Assembly (NCBI GenBank): GCA_949358305.1
Contig: OX442318.1
Location: 11,392,517 to 11,452,516, forward strand
Length of the DNA: 60,000 nt
DNA from: Strigamia acuminata
Lineage: Eukaryota > Arthropoda > Chilopoda > Geophilomorpha > Linotaeniidae
Reading direction: 5' to 3'
A model generated the notes under the pieces. The model ran no database searches, had not been told where the DNA came from, and worked only from the letters and a program-made list of their open reading frames with translations. Position 1 is the stretch's first letter. Every line of letters begins with the position of its first letter. Positions 44,443-57,952 of this stretch are shown here, one piece after another. A program made the position numbers and the translations under genes.

Positions 44443-47400
44443 GATGCATACTTATCGCCAATTCATAACATTTAACAACGCGAACCAAAACGAGGCCACC
44501 AATCCGGGGCCCGATTTAAACTAGTAAAAAGATACTCGCTCCCCGCTTCCTTCCCAACAGACTTGCAGCCAGACACAAACACTCGATCGGACGTATTTCC
44601 CAATGTATCCCAGCGCCAAACGGCCACAGTTTATTATCGATCGATCACGCCGCGCAACAAACTCGACTAAACACACTTTTGGTTCAAATCGCGGCGAAAA
44701 AATGCGGAAAACATTTTTTTCCGCGTCTAATTGAGTGTTTTTCGACGTCTTTTAAGAGGTTTTCGCAGTTTATTTGCTAATTATAAGGTCAGGATGATAA
44801 AACGAGGAAAATATGACGTCGTCGCGATGATACATCGTTGGCGCCGTGCCAAGACCCGAAGAAAAATAAAAACTTAATTCCAAAATTCAAAACAAATAAA
44901 AATATTTTCCCGAACAATAAATTAAAATTGGCGACCGGTTCGGCGCGTCTAAAAATCCCACATGGCCACATTCGGCGTTTGAACCGTCAAAATTACAATT
45001 TTCACCCAAAATAAATCGTTTTCGATCGTTTTAAACGACAAACACATTTGAAAACTCGTTTTATCGTCTAAAAATCGTTTCGTTTTAAAAAATATCGAAT
45101 ATTTTCTGCAAATTTCTCGTTTCGACGCCATTTTTGGCGATTAAAAGCGTCCTTTTTACCTGTCGTTTATTCCCGATGACGATAAATCCATTTTAGTGGC
45201 TACAAGTCGACGTGTTGGCAGTTGTCAGTCATCAGTTTTGGCACCAACTTGCATTTGTTTTCGAGTTTGTTTTCTTCCAAAATGGCCGCCCGCTCAATGC
45301 AGCGCATAAGGGAGTTTTTAAACGTCGTTTTCGACACACTTTGAGTCAACTTACACGCACCAAATTAATCATCGAGCGAGCACAGATATCGAACTAATTA
45401 TCCGTCAACCTGAATCGAAGATCGGGCGTAAAATGTTGGCAAATCGGGACAACATAAAAATTGATGAAAAATTGATAAGGAACTAAAACACACTTGCTGG
45501 GCCTGCTGCAAACTCCTTTGAACTCTGTATCACTCCGCAACCAACAAACGAGTGCCGCGCTATTTCGTCGAAAATGTCGAAAATATCGCACCCGGTCGCG
45601 CTTTTTTATTAGGAAAATCGACAATTTCGACTTTCATTAATATTTATATGTCAGAAACATTTGTGAATCATTCTTTTTTCGTGATGTAAATAATGTTGTG
45701 TTGATTCAGTAATAAAAATTTATTTTAATGTTTTATGAGTTTTCTAGATTTAATTAAATCGTTTAATGGCGTGACATTTCTGTTAAATAAGTCGATATAA
45801 TGGTCGAATTAAATATTGGGGATCGAAATGGGTGTGAAATATTCCAGTTGTTTACTCTAGAAATAGTGGACTATTTAAAATAAAACGCCTACTAGTGACC
45901 GAATTTACAAACATTGAGATCAACGAAGTGATATCCATGCCCGCGATTAGTAGCGCCACTCATGGACAGCAAATCGAATTAAATCAAAATGGAATATATC
46001 GTAATGATTTAAAAAATTAAACAAAATCTATTTTATATGATTTTTCTGTTTCTTTACATCGTTTTCTTTTGGAAATAAACAAATTTAGCTTTTCGTTTTT
46101 CATTTATTTTACATTTTGTGACATTTTTGTTTACATGTTTACACCAACATCAAAAATAATTTAAATAAATCCAAAATATTCATTCGTTCATGTTCTTTTC
46201 TTGTAGCAAAACTGGAAATAAGTCATTCCTTTAAAGCAAATTGCCACACAGTGCTCGGGATCACAAGGCACTTGCAGTGAAAAAATAATCATCCATGATA
46301 ACATGCACATCAGCTTTATGACCTGGAAATACAAACCAACATTTAACTTTCAAATCGGGCACAATGAAAGAGGAGAGAACCAGTCACCATTAATCCATCT
46401 TACTGATGCAAAAACCTACTAATGCATCTCACTTTTATTTACATTTCCAAGTAAATATTTTTCTCTTAATCTCCATAAACACCCACCAACTTTTCCAACT
46501 CAAATATCACCCAAAAATCCAACAATTCTGCAATACAAATGCTGTATTTTCCAGAACTATCTAATAAACCATGATTTTAGTCATTTTAGTCACTTATTTT
46601 GTCTTTAACTTCAACAAACTGACTTGTATGTGTTATTGATGAACAATCCAACTGTTGGCACAATGCCACTAATGTGGCTTTACCAGGTAAGGCTCATTTA
46701 GTATGGAAGTGGCTCATGTGATCTGATCACAGACATCCATCCTCACAATCTATTGGATTTTCAATATCCTAAACTCCAGATGCAATCACCACTTCATATA
46801 TCCACCAAATGGCAACTTAATGACCACATTTGGGCACCATCCCAAATCCAGAGCCAATCATTCACTGGACACACATCCATACACTTTTAGATGTCTTTAG
46901 AAAGTCAAAATTTGGAAACTTTTGTGCCATTTAAAGGTAACAACATATGTAATATATGTTTGTAGTCATCTGGTGCACAGAATAATGTATGCCTAGCTGC
47001 TGCTCATGTTAACACATGGAAGTTTCCTATACTTTCTTCATTGTGGCACGTATGAGCTTTAGTGCCACACTACACCATTAAATAGAATCTCTTTCTCTCT
47101 CTTTTTCTATCTCTCTCTTCTGGTGATAAAATATTATTATTTCCAAGATGGAATGTGTGATTATCTGATTTTCTGGCTTTCTCCAGAGTGACTTATTAAA
47201 CTAAGATGTAAAATAAATGACTTTTGTTCTATTTTTAGGAAAAAAATGCAAGAAATGCATACATACCCATTGTTTCTTAATTTTATGGAGTTTAAGCATG
47301 CTCAATTATTTTTCTATATGTAATAAATAAGAATTAGGCTTGATTCCAATGAGATCAGGAACTCACAAGTGGTTAAAGTGAAAATACCTCAAGAAAAGCC

Positions 47401-48882
47401 TTCTTATAATGGTTGGAAATATCTTGTGAGTAATATTTTAAATCCTTTTAAAGCTAAACTTGTAGTATCATATTTGGATGAACAAAAAAAGTAAAACATT
47501 TGCCTTATTACATTACAACTTGAATATTGTGTGACCCAGCATTTGGAATGATTAACACTGAAATATTACTTATTGTAACATTACACCAGCCATACGTGGA
47601 AATAATTACACATCATAATTGTATCATCTTTCTTTTTTCTATTTTTAAAATTAAAATCAAGAAAATTTTTATATTTTACCAACAAATTGTAATTCTGTAT
47701 GTTGTTGCTTCTATATTTCTCCTACAGATGGAGTTAGGACACATACTTCAAAATGATTGTTTACAGTATCAAGATAATTATATTTTTAGTTATGTAAACA
47801 ACAATTGTATTCAATAAAAAAAAAGATTCCTTTGTCATTCTTCATCTTTTTTCCCATTTATTTCAACCAAGAAAAATCCAGAGAAATCATTTATGACTCA
47901 AGTGTTGAATGCAGTAATAATTCTCAACAGTCAAGAGAAGAAACACAACACCTTGTTACCCCCCCTTAGAAAAATGAGTTATATGGTTGTTGTGGCATCA
48001 TAAAATAAAATAAATGCTTTTCCCCACAATAAATACACAGTTCCTAAATGATAAATCTAAGTATTAAGACTTTAAACTTCTCCCAACACAATAAATTAGT
48101 CATTTCTGTCACGTAATACAACAAATTATTGAACCAAGACAAAAACCAATGTGAAAAAGAAACAAAAACAAGAAACAATAAATTAAAGTTCAATAAAATT
48201 TCCATATCTGCTCGTTACATACGTAACTTAGCATGCAAGCACTATAACTATCGATTATTTTTTTTATTTTTTCATTTTCCAAACAGTGTCGAGCGAAAGC
48301 GCCATGTCATGCTAGACTGCCACCTAGCGAACAACACCTGCAATCTGTAAATGGTCGTCCATCCGTGAAGTGACATACCCATTGCTGCCAAAGCCATAGC
48401 GAATAATTGGATTGGCCCCAGGTAAATTTCAATAGCATCACGTCGTCACGAAAAAACGACTTTAAATTACATTGCATTTTACATCGTTAAAATCTCTATT
48501 AGGTTGTTTTCCCACCCGGTTTCCAGCTTACAAATGCCACGTAATAAGCTCGACGCGTGTAACAGTCAAGGAGGAAAATAAATGACTAATAAGATACGAG
48601 ACTTCATTTCCTTGTTATGATGTACAAGTACATATGCAATAAAAAAGCATTTCATGGTCTTGATAGTGACAAAACTGCACTTGGTTGCACGAAAAAAAAT
48701 GGTTGAAGGTGAGAGTATTGTCACTTTGTGTGGAACAACAAGTTTACTGTAAATATTTAAGGGCCCTGTAAAATGTAGAAAGGGGCCTCTTGTCTACGAG
48801 ATGGGCCTGTCGCTTCGTCAGCAACTGGCCACATCGCTTTGACCTCGGTCGGAATATATCGTTTTAAATTGACGATAATAGA
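44443..48882. other. Gap between RhoGEF and the next elements; nothing recognised
   Basis: No exon chain or inverted-repeat element was convincing on either strand. A CT-rich microsatellite lies at 47088-47122, and AT-rich unassigned DNA makes up the rest. Enhancers cannot be judged by eye. Confidence 0.45.
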
Positions 48883-49490
48883 AACTTTGCGGGATGCATT
48901 TTTCCCTTACAGTTTAAGACTATACGGTAAGAAAAATAGTGTAAGGGAAAAATGATAAAATAAGTTTTTGCGGGCTGCATTTTTCCTTTAAGTATCATTC
49001 AATCTATCTTCGTACTTATGACCGTCAAATTCGCTTTGGTCTCGGCAATGGGTGTCCCGTGACCTCGCATTCGAATTTAAAAGCGAAAACTATACTCTTT
49101 CCACACTCAAGGTTGACCCTGGAAGCTGGGCTCCCATTGGCCAACTTAGAACTGCAATGTAACTATATTGCATTGCATTTCTAAGTAGGCCAATGGGAGC
49201 CCAGCTTCCAGGGTCAACCTTGAGTGTGGAAAGAGTATACTTTGGCGAACCTTGGCTCGAGTTTCCGAAAACGGAAAACGTCTCTTTGATACAAAATAAT
49301 CGCCATTTGCAATGGGCGGAGCTAGCAATATAGTGTTCAGAATTCTGATTGGCTGCGCTATATTTTATTTTAGTGTTAAAAACGATACACTAAAGATTTT
49401 TCCCTTACGATACAGTACTTAAATACACATTAAACACACCGTGGAGCAAAATAAGGGAAAAATGCATCCCGCAAACTCTCTATTAATCGG
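48883..49490. mobile_element. GAGTTTGCGGGATGC-family TIR element, copy 3, with nested hairpin
   Basis: Left end ACTTTGCGGGATGCATTTTT, right end ATGCATCCCGCAAACTCTC. It shares CGCCATTTGCAATGGGCGGA and the sub-terminal CCCTTACAGT with copy 2 but has an internal deletion and carries the element at 49091-49239. Confidence 0.85.
49091..49239. mobile_element. Long-hairpin MITE inside copy 3
   Basis: Arms of about 62 bases (49091-49152 and 49178-49239) are inverted with about one mismatch and a 25-base loop. They run from TATACTCTTTCCACACTCAA to CCATTGGCCAACTTAGA. The tips resemble the ACTATACTCTT family. It would fold into a near-perfect RNA hairpin if transcribed. Confidence 0.9.
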
Positions 49491-50522
49491 AGTTTTGGAA
49501 TTTGGCGGTTTTTATATTTTATATATTTTCCTGTATCATTGGGTTCTCTGATATTTTTGGGGCTTGAAGGGACGATCTAACTCCGCTCCGTAGAAGTTAT
49601 GCGTCTGGTTTGGTATTGTGAACCCTTGCCCTGAACACAAGTTTAAACTGACAACTAGATTAGACCTCAGATGCCAAGTGTGGAGGTGCACTGATGAACT
49701 GGAAGTGACCCTTGAGTCTTAAAAATCTGGAGGTGCAAGATAGGCTTGACATGTGTGATAGCAAAACAAGACAAAGAAAGAAAAGAAGAAAGTTTAGCAC
49801 CAATCATAATGAAACAAAAAATTGATTTTTTATAACACTAATCTTAGATAATTCTTCGGAGTTTTTGCCAACTCAGCTTTGGGACTGAATCTCTGAAACG
49901 ATGATAGATATGCAACTTCCGTGGTGATCTCAATGTTACGTTAATAAAGATATTATCACTACTTAAAAATATTTGTTATTTTTAATTACATTGGTTTGGC
50001 ACATGCCAAACCAACTTGCTGTGTCTTGGGGTGAAAACTCCCTCGGTACACATCGTCCCACTTTGGCTGGGGTGAGCTGCAAATTAACCGTTTTGGACTT
50101 TTGGTGCATCAATTCCTTTGTTGCACCAAAATGTGCTCAGGCCCCAATTTTGGAGCTAGAGCCCACTCTTGAATTCACCTGCAAACAAACAACACGCTTT
50201 GTCACTGCTCCGTCACTGCTCTGTCACTGCAAGTATTGACTGTGTTAACGTTTAGATGATTTGAGACATCCTGCTACCTTTGCTAAGTTTGCTCTCGCGT
50301 GTATCAACCACTGTTGATATGCGCATTCTATTGTATTTAGTGATCACTGGGAACGAGCAGTGCTCTCATTGGCTGCCGTCATCGAGGACCACTGTGAGGA
50401 TCTCCGGAGTTCGCCATCACCGTCCGAGTGAGTTTTGCAGGGAAAAAGCCATTCCCGCCATTTTCACACACAACAAGTCGTTGTGTATATTTTCTGTTTT
50501 TTTATTCCATTGTTCTTTCTAG

Positions 50523-50526
<4 letters not shown>
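49491..50526. other. Unassigned stretch
   Basis: A single unit resembling the repeat at 50733-52470 lies at 49840-49925 (GAAACGATGATAGATATGCA). No gene recognised; the open frame at 50280-50522 has no splice or start context. Confidence 0.45.

Positions 50527-50583
<57 letters not shown>
50527..50583. repeat. (ATT)n microsatellite
   Basis: About 19 perfect ATT units. Confidence 0.97.
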
Positions 50584-50584
<1 letters not shown>

Positions 50585-50915
50585 TAGTCTTAATTCATTT
50601 GTATTTATTTCAATAAAATCAGTATTTCATTTTTAACTTACTTTGTGTTTATTTTACCCCTAGACAACATTTATTCCAGATCTAAGCCTATTAAATTAGC
50701 ATTCTAACTGTTAAATAACCCAGATCACAGCACTTTTGACGCCAGGTTCAGAATTTGGGGCTCATTTGACAAAGGTTTACTTATTTCTAGACCATTTTGA
50801 GCATTAGTCAAAACTTTGACAAAACCATAATTAAATTCTTCATAGTTTTCGCAAACTCAACTTTAGGTCTGTATCTCTGGAATGATGATATTGTTACGCG
50901 GTTGGCGAGCACACT

Positions 50916-51645
50916 AGGCGCATTCGAAAAGTCATTAAAACGAGTGTAAACGTGTTTACACTCGTTTTCACACGACATTTACACGAATTAATTCGTGTAA
51001 ATGTCGTGTAAACTGGTTAAACGGAAACGGCCTGTACGCCACGTTTCCGTTTAAAATCTCCGTGCAACGAGTTTTCTCGTTGAAATCGGGTCTTGCTGGC
51101 AGCCATCTTGGATTTTCGTTAGATCGGTTGGAACGATGTCGATCGCAAGAACAATTTTTTAGCAGGTATTAGCCGCATTCTTGCGATCGAATGCGACCGA
51201 TGTTCGATCGCATTTGTACGATCGAATACGGCCGACGTTCGACCGACGTTCGGCCGCATTTGTACAATCGAATGCGGCCGACGTTCGGCCGACGTTCGGC
51301 CGCGTTTGTGCGATCTAATGCGGCCGGTGTTCGGCCGCATTTGTGCGATTGAGGCGGCTGTTCAGCCGATTCCCGTTCGGAAATAAATATTAATAATACA
51401 AATAATTAAAATAAATTTACATTTTATAATCATGTTTTTATAATCTCCTGTTTTTTTTTAGAGTAAAAAACAACAATAATGACTATGGTTATTATTTGGA
51501 CTAATTTAATATTTACACTTGAATTTACACTACTGAATTTTACACAGAAATTTATTTTGAAACTCGAAAATTGGGTCGTTTAACTTGAAATTTACACTAC
51601 CAGTTGCACTGGTCGTTTAGTGCAAATTACTTTTCGAATGCGCCT
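50916..51645. mobile_element. 730-bp TIR element nested in the previous one, ACT duplication
   Basis: AGGCGCATTCGAAAAGT and its inverse ACTTTTCGAATGCGCCT are flanked by ACT on both sides. Removing it and one ACT restores the outer terminal repeat. The interior has hairpins (ACGAGTGTAAACGTGTTTAC) and a CpG-rich tandem listed next. Confidence 0.9.
51165..51350. repeat. CpG-rich degenerate tandem (GCGATCGAATGCGGCCGACG-like)
   Basis: Six to seven units of about 20-38 bp with CGATCGAATGCGGCCGA and GTTCGGCCG. It is a striking CpG-rich patch in AT-rich DNA, inside the nested element. Confidence 0.85.
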
Positions 51646-52470
51646 ACTGTAAGCCAGTTGTCGCCACCACGTTTCCGTACTCATTTGATCTGAATTAACT
51701 CATTAAATTCCCAATAGAGTTCGCCTTAAGCGAATGAGGTAATCAGTTTACCTATCAATCACTAATAGAACAACCCAAACCTATTTAAGTCTGGGTTTGA
51801 CTCAGAGATGACACAGAGCTTGTCAGGCAGTTATTGCAGTGGCATCTCCAGGTTTTAATGTGATAGATTTAGTGTTATTCATGCTCATAGAATTAAGATA
51901 GTTTTAGTTTAGTCTTAAGTTATTCTTAAGTTTATTATTATTTGGAATTGCTTTATGTTTGATAACAGAATAAATATATTTTATATAATTTAAACATAAC
52001 CGATAGGTCCTTCTTATTTACACCCCAAGTCAGTTAAATAAATGCAATTAGAAGTCAGTTTAGTAAATAGTCTTTTACGTGGTCAAACAGTAGTCAGTCT
52101 GGCCACGTAACAAAGTATTTACTAAACTGACTTCTAATTGCATTTATTTAACTGACAACTGGCTTACAGTGTGCTCGCCAACCGCGTAACAATATACATG
52201 CAACTTCTGACACCGGATTTAGAATTTTGGGCTTATTTTACATAGGTTCATTTGTTTCTAGACAATTTTGAGCTTTTGTCAAAACTTCGTCAAAACCCTC
52301 AATAAATTTTTTGTAGTTCTTCAAACTCAACTTTAGGTCTGTATCTCTGAAACGATGATAGATATGCAACTTCTGATGCCAGATCCAGAATTTGGGAGTC
52401 ATTTTACACAAGTTCTATACTTTCTAGACCATTAATGGTCATTTCTCAAAACTTTGTCAAACTTGGTTTT

Positions 52471-53820
52471 AGCCTGAAGTTGCTAACTTAGAAGACTTTT
52501 CAAAGTATAGGTTTAAGCAAAAGAATAGAATCTGTTACTTGGCTCCAGCGGTCACCCTGGAAACCACTTTTATGTCCAATGGTTACAAGTCTGAATGTCT
52601 CACTCAAAGACATTTCTCCCTTGGTAGCCACAATCATGACTTCTCATTGGTCGCCCATGTCCAACCCAGACCCGTGGGCCAGCGAACATCCCTCAGCCCA
52701 AATTTAAACTGAAAAATAAAAAATAAATCAAGCAATATTTGAATCTTCATGACCAAACCCTAACAAACTTTAAAATGCTGCGATCCGGGTTAACATCACA
52801 GTTAGAATGCTGTTTATAAGACTTATATCTGGAATTAGCAATAATTACTAGAAGAGCAATTTATCATTCATTTCTTCGAAGCAGTTACGTCGGAACTTAT
52901 TCTTTGTTTTCGAGAAAAGCGAAAAACTGTCGTCCAGAGTCTTCTCTTAAGGTCGAATGCGCAATGCGCGCGAATTATTATGTCTTGTCATTCACCTTTG
53001 TGCGCAATCAGATTGAAATGCAGTGAGTTGAAAAAACCCAAAGAGCTCCATCTTGATCTGTGAAGCGCCATGTGTCACACACATTCCTTACCACTTGACA
53101 TTTTGCTGACTGCAAATAAAAAATTGAAGATGTTTTTCCCTTTTCTTCTTTTGCTTTATAACACTTGGGATTGTCCCATATAAAAGGATGTTGTCGTTGC
53201 GATCTCGGCTTTATTGTAGAAGATTGCAAATAAGAAATGATTTTCATCTAGCAAAATAAACATTGCTACTGCAAGTGTAAAGAGGAATTTGCATATCAAT
53301 GCAAAGCGTTGTTTAGCCGTTAGGTGCAAATTTGAATATCTAAACAAGAAGTGCTGTAGACTGGTCTTAATATGGTAATAAATAAAAGGTGTGTTAAGGA
53401 TATGTGTTAAATAGTTTCTATTTTGCTCACATTGCAGATTCAAAAGTTGCTTTTTAAAATGTAAATATGAAACATTTTTTGGGATTCAAGAGTTTGTATG
53501 TAAATGGATCCATTTTGGTTTAAACTTATGTAATTATGTTTTTTTTTTTTTCTAGATGCAAAAATGTAGTTTTAAAGTGTAAAGATTCGGATTTCAGATG
53601 CAAATGTGCACTCTGGGACAACTTTACATCTCGTTGTATTTCTTTTTAGGTTCAAAACAGCTTTTTTTCCAAATGCACAAATTAAATTATTGGGCCCTAA
53701 AAGAAAAGAAAAAAATGCATTTTTTATCTGTCGATGTAAAATTTCTCTTATTAGAATAAATTGTGTACATAACTTTATACCTCATTGGTTATATATCCTT
53801 AATTATTTTTGTTTATAATT
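52471..53820. other. Unassigned stretch
   Basis: No exon chain, inverted repeat or array convincing enough to name. Confidence 0.4.
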
Positions 53821-53839
53821 AATTCAAAATGTTACTACA

Positions 53840-54035
53840 CTATATTTATTGTGGTAACAATAAAGCAAATTTAAAATTCTACTAGTAATAATAAAGCAAA
53901 TTTAAAATTTTATTACTTTAGTAACAATAAAGCAAATTTAAAATTTTATTACTTCAGTAACAATAAAGCAAATTTAAAATTTTATTACTGTAGTAATAAT
54001 AAAGCAAATTTAAAATTTTACTAGTAATAATAAAT
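53840..54035. repeat. Minisatellite, about 37-43 bp unit
   Basis: Five units of AATAAAGCAAATTTAAAATT then TTATTACTTCAGTAAC, shortening at the last unit (CTAGTAATAATAAA). Confidence 0.9.
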
Positions 54036-57000
54036 GGTTTTTGACGTATGGAATTATAATTTTATCAAAACCAGAAATTCTAAGAGAGTAAGTAGAAGTT
54101 TTTTCATATATTCAATAAAACTCCTAATTTTACAAAATATATAAGGTCTGGCTTCACTGCACTACACTCATCGAAGAAAGACACCGGCATTTAACTTTAA
54201 ATTTGAACAGCATTCTAAATGTTGGACTGGTTCTTATGTGCTAGACACTTGTAGACTACTGGCATGACTCCAGCCATTCAGGGTGAAACTTGATGGATTA
54301 CGCTAAATCCACGAGCGTTGTCGTTCTTCGAAACCGGGGATGCCGCTTCACGCAAGTGAATTAGAGAAGATTTAAAAAAAGTTTTATGCATATCTCAGAT
54401 ATAATATTAAGTCCAAAAAATTTTGCTGCAAGCAAGATTAAACCATGTCTGTGTTCTGGAGATATGGATTACCTCAAAGTTAATATGTAGTAAGGAGAAG
54501 CCATGCAAAAGAGTATTTTTTTGTTATGCTGATGTTTTAAATATCAAAAGTCAGCTATCTTGAGTTTTTTCCTTCTATTTAATCCCATTTTCTCAGTGGA
54601 AAAACAAGAAAAAAAATTAATCTTTCTGTTTACTCAAGCTTAGCTGGGCATTACACCAGTCAAACAAGTCAAAACATGAAATACTGCAATTCCTTTTTCA
54701 TTATTTAAGAAACCATAGAAACTTCCTACTGTTACCTAAATGAATTTCCTGAGTGTCTCATTAGTGAAATAATTCAAAGAAACTCAGGGGGTCTTCCAGC
54801 CTATCTCAATAGACTGGAATAAATAAAAATTCCAGAAAGTTAAAAAAAAATTTTTTTGCATTTTAAAAATCAGGTATTTTAGTTTCATTTTGCAATTTCC
54901 AGTCAATTAATCAAAAATTTTTCTTTAATCTGCAATTTTAGCTTTTCTTGACATTCTTAAATGACTTTTGTAAAAAAAATAGATTTTTGTAAAAAGCAAT
55001 TAATGAAGTTGAGCTGAAAAATCATGGAATTTGCACACTCAAGCATCACATTGCAATGGAGCAGATTGCATTATTCATATCCCCAAGCTTAGAGGTAAGA
55101 ATTAATTGAAAACTTCTTGACTTAGCTTCTGACTTGTGACATGAATGACACAGATGTTGAAAATTACTAAGCCAACATTGACCACTTTGTGGTATCAAGA
55201 CTCTCTTTAAATATTTTTATACACAAAATTGCAAGAAAATAATTGTAAAACTCTCAAGTTTGATGTTGATATCCTTAACTTTCAGGTCCACACAGCTGCT
55301 GTTGTAATGTAGTTTACCACACATCAAACTGAAAATAAAGAAAGTCTGATTATGGTATGTGCAAATATTTGCAGACTTTCATGTTTCTTTTATAATTGCA
55401 AATATAATTAGTGTTCTATGTGTACACTTTAATCTAATTATAATTAGCTAAGATGTGCTTTCAATTTATTTGACTTGTTTTTCTTGTTGTACAAGAAAAT
55501 CAAGTCAAAGAATCAAACTTAAATAAAATTCAAAACCTTACTGCAATCCATTTTAATAAAATACTTGGCAATACTGTGCACACCATCTGAAAATCAGATA
55601 AAATCATTGATTTAAAAATTGATTTTTTGATTTTTTTGATATTTTGTCAAATATTCCTAAAGTTTTAATCTTAATCTAAAACTACCAGTATCCGATGATA
55701 TCAATTCTCATTTAGTGCTTTTCTAATCCCAAAATCGCAGTGAGACCAACTTTTATCATTTGTTTGAATCCCAAAGGGCTATTCTGCTTTCCCTTTTTGA
55801 ATACCTAATTAATTTAATAACTTTTCATTTTCTAATTTACATGAAAGGTAAGTAGGAATATCATGACATCATAAAAGCATGCAGCTCTATTCCTGAAACA
55901 TAATATTTATTCCAATTAAGAAATGTTATAGCTCCTGAAATACAGAAATTGTTATAGTTGCTTTCACACTTGTGTGAACAATTGAAGCAAAAGTGTCCTA
56001 TTGAGCTAATTAGTGAGACTAAAGCAATAGTCTTTTCAAAAGGTGAGACCAGCCAATAGCCATTTATTTTCATTAGTTTTGCAGAAAAAATATCAAACAA
56101 TGTCAGTTTGTTTTTGCTGCAAGTAAGCTGACACAATTCCTCAGCCATGACATTTATCAGCTGTGCACATCCAGACAGACAATAAACTCATTAAACTAAT
56201 TAAGGCAAACTCTTGTTTCAGCTTAGGCTTGACAATCAACTGATTAGAGATACAAAAAAACCCATATGGCCCCACTTTAGTTTTAGTATTTTCCTGCAAT
56301 GCTAATAATAAAAATAAAAAAAACACTGTTACAGTAATTGAAATCACCTTGAAATTTAATTGAGAATTTGCAGCGGAGTCTGTTGAATATAAAATATCAA
56401 TAAAGTGTCACCGGCAGGCAAAGGTATTCATGCATGATTTTCACACTATGAATTCCACTCATGAATCATAATGTTTGACACCTTTCTGCCATCACTTAAC
56501 CTCACTTGGTTTGGCTTTTCAACTGCCAGTGTTGAAACGTAAAGTGGGGACAACCAAACAATATTTTATTTTAAATTTATGATGATAAAACTCCATTTGG
56601 AAAACTCCTTTTCAGACTCCTTTACAAATAATTTTATTGCACAGGCAGAAAGAGAATCCTGAGTTTTTTTTTTATTATTTTTTATTTTTTTTTACCAATG
56701 TCTATTGGTCCTCCAAAGTCATACAACTGATTTTTCTGCATCAAAAATTCTTCGGATAAAATTTTCTGCATCAAGAAATCTTTTCAACAAAATGTTCATG
56801 TAAAACATGAAATAAACAAATGGACAAAACATTTTGTAAAAATTCAAGTAGAAGAGAAAACAAAACCGATAAAAAAGAAAACAATTTTATTTCACAGGAT
56901 TTGGAAGAAATACGTAGACTGCTTACATATTGACATTGAAAACAATAACAGAAATGGGTGGGAATATGGGGAATCAATTATATTTTTCCGATTTAATTTG

Positions 57001-57946
57001 AGCTCACTTAACACTTAAGTGCGCAACAGCCATAATATAAATAAATAAACTACTACATTCAACTTCTCCGTTCCTTTGAGGGTGATAATTTGAACATTCA
57101 AAGTTAGTAGCGTTATAAGGGACAAACGGAGCAGCTGCCCTGAATCACATTTGTCAATAATTAGCCCAGAGACCCTAATCTAATCTGTATTTCCTTGCAA
57201 AAATGATTTTGATCTCTTGCCGCTGACTTTATATAACTACAGTTTGTCGCCCCACATCTTGCTGCTAAATTCAAACTGCGCGCATGATTCCCATTGGTAC
57301 CTCGTTGAAATAGTAATGTTAAGCTTTTTAAATTAAGTCTGCTTGGCTTAATATTACTGAAACACAAGGAATTTTATAACATAACCACTAAAATTAATGA
57401 AAAAAAAGTAATTCATAATTTAAACCACATTTGAATCAGAATGTCCACATCCCTGAAGATTTTCCTTACGACTTTAAAGATATTAAAATTAAATATTTTT
57501 ATATAACATTTGTCCTGAGATTTTCTTCTTGTCAACAGTTGGAGATGTGGAAAAATGTAAAAATGTGACCTATACCATATTTTGATAAAATTAATAATGA
57601 AGGTATTAGACTCAATTTTAAGATTAAAGCGCCGTGAAAGCTTAATAAAATTTTAGATCCTATTATAAACTATATCGTAAAAAAAATATGCTTAGCGCTA
57701 AAACCAGGAGGCATGCTAGACACACTGCACTTTGTCCCTAACAATCGTTAGAATAGGAGCGGATCTACATTTAAACTAATCAAGCTTAAGCTTCAGTGTC
57801 CTTAATCCTGCTGGTTGCATAACAACCCCTATAACAGTTCAAGCTTCAGGCCCCTAAAAATGTAGATCTGCCTCACAGTTAGGCGCCCTAGGCTAAAAAT
57901 ATCAGGCATCTCTTGCTTCTTGTTATAATGGAACAGAAAAATAATT
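54036..57946. other. Unassigned stretch downstream of the receptor gene
   Basis: AT-rich sequence without a supportable gene. A poly-T/A tract lies near 56660-56695, and GCTAAATTCAAACTGCGC near 57265 is an end fragment of the 15239 family. Confidence 0.45.
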
Positions 57947-57952
57947 TTTATT
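57947..57952 (-). terminator. Poly(A) signal of the receptor gene
   Basis: TTTATT on the plus strand (AATAAA on the gene strand), about 110 bases after the receptor stop codon. Confidence 0.5.

Larger units (their letters stand above)
50892..52191. mobile_element. TGTTACG...CGTAACA element with ATAT duplication
   Basis: TGTTACGCGGTTGGCGAGCA at the left and TGCTCGCCAACCGCGTAACA at the right are perfect inverted repeats that continue across the nested insertion (CTGTAAGCCAGTTGTC). ATAT flanks both sides. TG...CA ends, a TATA-like CTATTTAAGTCTGGG near 51781 and an AATAAA near 51970 resemble a solo LTR, but the long inverted ends are unusual for one. 52020-52160 is a second hairpin (TCAGTTAAATAAATGCAATT arms). 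No coding capacity. Confidence 0.8.
50733..52470. repeat. Tandem repeat of about 165-175 bp, split by an inserted element
   Basis: Three units contain TCAGAATTTGG-CTCATTT, CTAGACCATTTTGAGC and CTCAACTTTAGGTCTGTATC then TCTCTGAAACGATGATAGAT. Unit 1 ends at 50891 and resumes at 52192 after the element at 50892-52191. Units 2 and 3 follow. Confidence 0.8.

Noticed and set aside
44789-45131. Minus-strand open frames upstream of the RhoGEF TATA box
   Set aside because: No donor in phase with exon 1 or 2 and no protein-like composition.
47527-47817. 96-codon plus-strand open frame
   Set aside because: Hydrophobic AT-rich translation with no context; typical chance frame.
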